Shown one piece after another: positions 24,101 to 30,100 of a DNA stretch of 42,906 nt. Both the position numbers and the translations under genes were made by a program. The DNA comes from Apostichopus parvimensis (lineage: Eukaryota > Echinodermata > Holothuroidea > Aspidochirotida > Stichopodidae). The stretch covers positions 42,206 through 85,111 of the forward strand of contig KN882318.1 in NCBI GenBank assembly GCA_000934455.1, written 5' to 3'. The notes under the pieces are model-generated. The model ran no database searches, was not told the DNA's origin, and saw nothing but the letters and a program-made list of their open reading frames with translations. Within the stretch, counting starts at the first letter, position 1; every line of letters begins with the position of its first letter.

Positions 24101-27100
24101 TTGGGGAGAGAGGGGGGGGGGGTTAGGGGCATTGCATTGAAGAGTGGAATGTCACAAGCATCTTTTATAATGTATATTTGTGGTATTGAATATAATATCA
24201 ATGACTTTATTCAATTGTGCTTTGTTATGGTCCAGACATAGGGCTGTTACACTGTTTGCATGAAATTTTAAGGATTTGTATGACAACTCTAATGCAGTCC
24301 ATCTTGATGTACTGTTTGAATTGCTGTTTTCTTGCTTTGAAGATGCTTTTATTCAAACATGACAATACTGACCAACCTTAACTCTTTTTAATTATATTAA
24401 TCAATGTTGTGCTGCACTTTGGGTGAGAGTTTAAGTTTATTTTTCCAACATTTTCGAGCTCGATCGAACCTCTCCTATCGTAACTGTAAATTTCCCAAGT
24501 AACGTTTAAACAGACGGTTGTTAAGTTTTATTATTTTAGCAGCAAATTTATTTTAACAATAGTCTTCAGGAAGGAAAGATTGCTAGATTCAACAGCGGCG
24601 CATACTGAAAGAAAATACGGTGATACTCAGATCGGTCAGGGGGAACAATTTCTAACCCCAGAGTATGAAAGCAGAGGAGGAGTAGGAGGTCGAAGGAGAA
24701 AAGGCATGACCCAACTAAAATATCATTGTTCCAAATATCAAGCCGACATTTCAGTCATACATATTCATAGTACATTCATGAATATAAAAGCAAAATTGAA
24801 CTATGAGATATCCTGATTGGCTGTTTCAACAAAAATTCACATTGCATATTCAGTGGTTGTGGGACAACTATAGATGTCATATAATGGAGATTTATGTTAC
24901 ACTTGTCATTCATGTATAGCATCTAATGTAACAATGATGGATGATATGTCCTCATACATAATCAACAATGTATCATTGAAAATTAATACATATTCAATAA
25001 TGTTTTCATGACATATTTTTTTAATTTAGTTCAGCAAAAACCACAAATTTTCAAAAGCCCACTTTTCAAAACTCTTTTCAAACTGATCAAGTTGGTTGAA
25101 AAGATTTAATTTTTTTTTTTATGTACGATGCCGGCAAACTTTGACTAAGACTAAAACAGTTAGCTTGACTTGAAACTTTGTATATATGTTTGAAAAGATC
25201 TCTTCTTCGATAGTCATTACGAGCGTAAAGGCATATATAGTACTAGCGATCAACACATAGTGCAGTTATGATCTAGTCAGAGATGGAGCTTGTCAAGTGT
25301 TTGTAGAACTAGATAGGAACCGATATAACAGTGTCCTCTGTTGACTTTGGGTGTGGCTGGAGAGAGCCCAACTGTGTACATCTTTAAGGTGACAGAGGTC
25401 ACATTCTCGAGCAGTCTAAGACCGATCATTTCAAACTCATTGCCTCAGATAACTGAGATGATCAGACCACTAACAGTTACTCGAGTGAACATTCTCAGAG
25501 GAAGATGACTAAACCAAATATATTGAATTTGATCTGTTCTGGCAATGATAAGGGATTTTTTTTTCTTTGTAAAAAATAACTTTTACCGTTACAGCAAGGA
25601 GTGTGAAGCAGCTAATGGGTGAAGCAAATGTCAGTGTCGAGGAGGACGACACTCACGGCTCAAAGAAAGGCAAATAACCATGATCCCTAATCCCGACCCA
25701 CTACCGCTAATCTCTTTTCTCTTTCTTAATCTTGTACGGCTTTTGGAGTGAGATACCAGCAAGAAGCAAAGTCAAGGCCGAACTCAAAATTAAAATCAAA
25801 CTCAAAAAGTAATTTGTGGTTCTATAATATATATAACCGGTTACTCATGGTGATATTCTGTGGCATAGGAAATAATCAGTCTTGCATGTAATTTTCACAG
25901 GCACGGAGGAGGCTTTAAATATATCAGTGAAGATTCTTTAATGGTTGGTGGAGGGGGTCAGGGAGGAGGGGTGGGGGTTGCAGATAAAATACTTTTAAAC
26001 CTGAGTTAGTGTGACCATAATGACCTTTCATATGGTGACCTTTAATAGGAAAGAAGAAGAAAAAGCAAATAATGTCAGATATTCTAGCATCATATCACAT
26101 TTGGTGATCATGTTTGCTAGTTATGCTTTAGGATGGACATAGTACTTGGAGAGTTACTGACAGGTCAGCTAGTGACTCGCTTTTGTAATTTAGGGAGGAG
26201 TGGGATATATATTCAGTGAGCTGAGGATAGACTTTTACCATTGTCATTACAAAACATTACAATGTTTGAAAAGTTAAACAGTCACAAACCTTAAAACTAT
26301 GTTGGGTGTGCAAGGGGGTGGGGGGGGGGGGGGGGGGGGGGATGGATGGAAGGTTTACCCTGTTTAGCAGGGAAGAATAAAGATTTATAGATTGATTCGA
26401 TACCTTTGCTTCAAGGTTGTAATCACTCCAAGCTAGTTGCATGCCTAGATTTACCTTATGACTAATGTAGCCGATCTATACACACTATACTGTAGAATAG
26501 TGTACTCCTCTTCTCTTCTAGTGGAAATAACACTAACAACCAATTTAATGGCCAGAGTTTATACCCTATTAAATTTACCTGATACTTACCCAGAGCATAA
26601 CCCCACAACCTGCCCAAAGTTCACCTCCCTGCAAATCCAGTATATAAACATGTGTAAAGAAATCAAATTCAATACAAACATGCATATAAATATGTGTATA
26701 GAATCGTGCTAAACGATTACTCAAGCTCCTCCCTCTGGTTACCCTTTCTAATTTTGTGAAGGACTGCATTACTCCTCTTTCATATATTTTGAAAGAGACC
26801 AATCATGTCTGAAGACTTGACTGACTCGGTCAGTTGAAGTTTCATGAACTATGAGAAGTGTTCCGGCATGAGTCTGTCACAACTTGATTCCTGTTGTATA
26901 GAAAGTCACTTCCTTGCTGCTGTCCCACGCTGTGGTCCCTTTTGCTACATTTTGAATTCAGCTCTATACCTAAAGATAGCTTAGGATGGTAACACTGGTC
27001 TTCCAGAAAATGTTTTTCCCAATTTCTCCCCAAAATACCCCTTCCCCCCCCCCCTCCATGGTTCAACCAATAAATATGCATAATTTTTCACTTGGTTCTG

Positions 27101-30100
27101 CACTAAACATGGATAATAATTTCTGTGCTCCAACCCTAACAAGTTACAGGGCATGTATTAAATGGATTTACTGTATGATTATAATCTACTGTATGTACGT
27201 TGATGTATGCAACTGAACAATGTTGAAACACCAGCTTGTATACTCTTTTCCAAGTCATAAGATATATGCATTGGTGACCTTTTGTTCAAACAGAATTAGA
27301 CTGGTTGACCAATCTGGCAGATTACTAGCTAGTTCCTGGACCAGACACCGAATGTGATGGAAACATCCTCAATGAAAGCATCCAGGGGGTGTTCACCCTA
27401 TGCTCTAAATATTTCTGAAATTTTTTAAAAGTTGACTTTCTTTTAAGGATATTTCTGCAAGAAACATGTACCAGATTGATAACTAATCCACTTAACATAT
27501 CATATTTAACATTATTAAGGTATTATTATAGTACAGTAATATCACATCTCATATTTATATCGTAATCCAAACTTTAATCCATGTAACTCATTACAAAATT
27601 GTCAACTACTGTGATTAATATTTATTTACTTATAGTTAATTTTCTACTTTCAAATTTATTCATTTTACATTTTTCTTTTTATTGACAAAGGTTGGTATTA
27701 AAGATTACCTACCTAATTTTTGATTTATTATTAAATTGGTAACATCCAAGCTATGTGATAGCGATTTGAAGTAAATTTTTAACCCAAGATTGTTAACACA
27801 TTGGGGAGGGTGTTTGTTTTTTTTGTACACGTTACTTTCAGTAATTGAAGAATTTCAGGAGATTCCAGCTAGATCAAAGTTTAGATTTATAAAGTAGGAG
27901 AGAGAGAGAGACAGAGAACAACTAGTCTGAAAAATATTTATGAAAGGTTCTTAAACATACAATATTCTGATGTTAAGTGAAAGTGAAAGTTTAGAGAACT
28001 TTAGAGAACTTTAGAGAAGCGGAAATCATTGCGAAGCAGAATAGGAAGAGCTTCATTAATATAGAAAGTAAGTTTTATTTATTTATTTACCTTGATTTTC
28101 TAATCAAACAATATTTTACATTGTGTTTTAATCAAGAAAAACTTGTTTCGATTCCTCAACGAGGGAATGTTTAAAGAGTTTTGATGATGTTCTGTTCTTC
28201 CCTCCACAGCGAACAAAGAGAGACCAGTCTCACCTGGGAAAGGAGACGGTAAGAGTACCTCGAGGGGCGAGAAAGTGAAAAAGGGGAAAGACAAAGGTAA
28301 AGAGAAGGAGAGAGAGAAGGGCTCCTCAAGGCCACCATCACAACAATTTGATCACACCAAAGCCTTCTGGACTCTACGGGTTGTTCTGGATCAGACCCCG
28401 ACTGTAAGTGTCATTATTTCATTCATTTTGAGGACAGTCAATGCATTGGTGATTGCCCTTAAAGGCATTGGAGACTTGCCCCAAACCGCGTTCCGCCAGC
28501 TTTAAAAAGTTAACTTTCCGTTGCTTGCAAGTGAAGTTTTTCTCTTGTCACTACAAAATGAAGACAGTAATGAAACGTGATACCTTGTTATCTTTAGCTG
28601 GACCTGAGATGTCCATCGCTGTATCGTTTGTACACTGTGCTGTGGGTATTGACCGCAGCTGTATGTACTGACTGTACACTACTGTCTAATTACCGACGGA
28701 AGCAAGCTGTGCGTGTATTTTCTGGGATCGATGGTGGTGTCTAACACTTCTGTTACACCTCATTCGAAACTAGGTCAGATTACCGGCATTAGACGTTTCT
28801 TTTTGTGTGAGTATTCACACCCTTTAAGAATGCTTTCAAAAACCACTGTATCACTTTAATAGTACAATGTCTCATTCATTCCTAGCATGAAAGGGGGATC
28901 GTCTTGCTCTTAGAATGCCTTTGCAAATTAAAACCCCATCATGGTATCGATGGATCCGTGATGACCTCTACATATGCAAATAATTTTGTTCAATGGATTT
29001 GTGATAATAGTTTGGCAAGCATTTTAATTATGATGGACCACCGTATGCTGTTATGCTGGGTCAGGCCCTAACCACAAGTCTCTCTCATAGTTTCCTTTGT
29101 ATCTGTGGGTCCAGGATTGCCACTAATAATTTGATTGTGGTATCGCGGCATAATCGCTTGATGTCATGTATTGTATAAACTTTCTAGCTTTAGCACTTCT
29201 GTCGACCGGCCCTTTCATATATTTATGAAAATACAGCTCATTCTTTATCCCATATTTTTCCAGCCCCCCTTACTGACCCAGCGTTGAAGCCTCCCTCCTG
29301 CCACTCCTTCTTCTCGTGAGACATGGATATTATTATTAATATATCAACCTTGTTTGCTGTTATTTTTTTTTCAGGATGAAGTTGAGATTGTGAAGGACAC
29401 AGAGAGACAGGATGAGATCCGGGCCATGAAGCAAGCCTGGGAAGCAGCAGAACCTGGACGAGGAGCGAAGGCCCAAGCTACCAGAGATAAGTTTGTTAAG
29501 GATCACACGGTCAAGGTGGAACCGGAGGAAAAGACGGACGAACCCAAAGAGGAGGTTGAACAAGCGGATCAGTTAGAGGGTAATGTTGTTGGGGGGTATA
29601 CACCTACATCAGAAGCTCTCGATAGGTGGCCCACCGGCCAAATTTGGCCCATGAAAAATATGATTGCACCCAATTATTGCGCTTATTAGGTATGTGAGGT
29701 CTCTAGACCTTAAATTTTACCAACCCTGATGGCATCAGTCTAGGTACAGGGAGATTCATTCTGATTGTCTCATTCTGGCTTTGTGGGAAATTAATTCAGA
29801 ATCCTTGATGTATATAGACTATCAACTCCATGGATCTAAATACAATTGTCATTTTGACTTATAAATATGACTAATAAATGAATAGCTTTGGCTGTCTTAT
29901 CATCCTAGTTTTATTTAAAAAAATTAAAATAATAATCAGGCACGTACTTTTACGATGCTTGTTTGGAATCTTGTAGATTGTTCCTTGGATGAAAAGCCCG
30001 CCTTGCTATGATCCGGCCAGAGATTTAACCCTGAACCTCCCGATTGCTAAGCCTCATGGCTTCACATATCACTGCTTTTATCCACTTAGCCACAGCACCG

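Noticed and set aside
24580-24816. 78-codon plus-strand open frame in ADGB intron 25
   Set aside because: Its charged composition looks coding at first, but there is no splice-compatible join to exons 25 or 26 in the ADGB frame.
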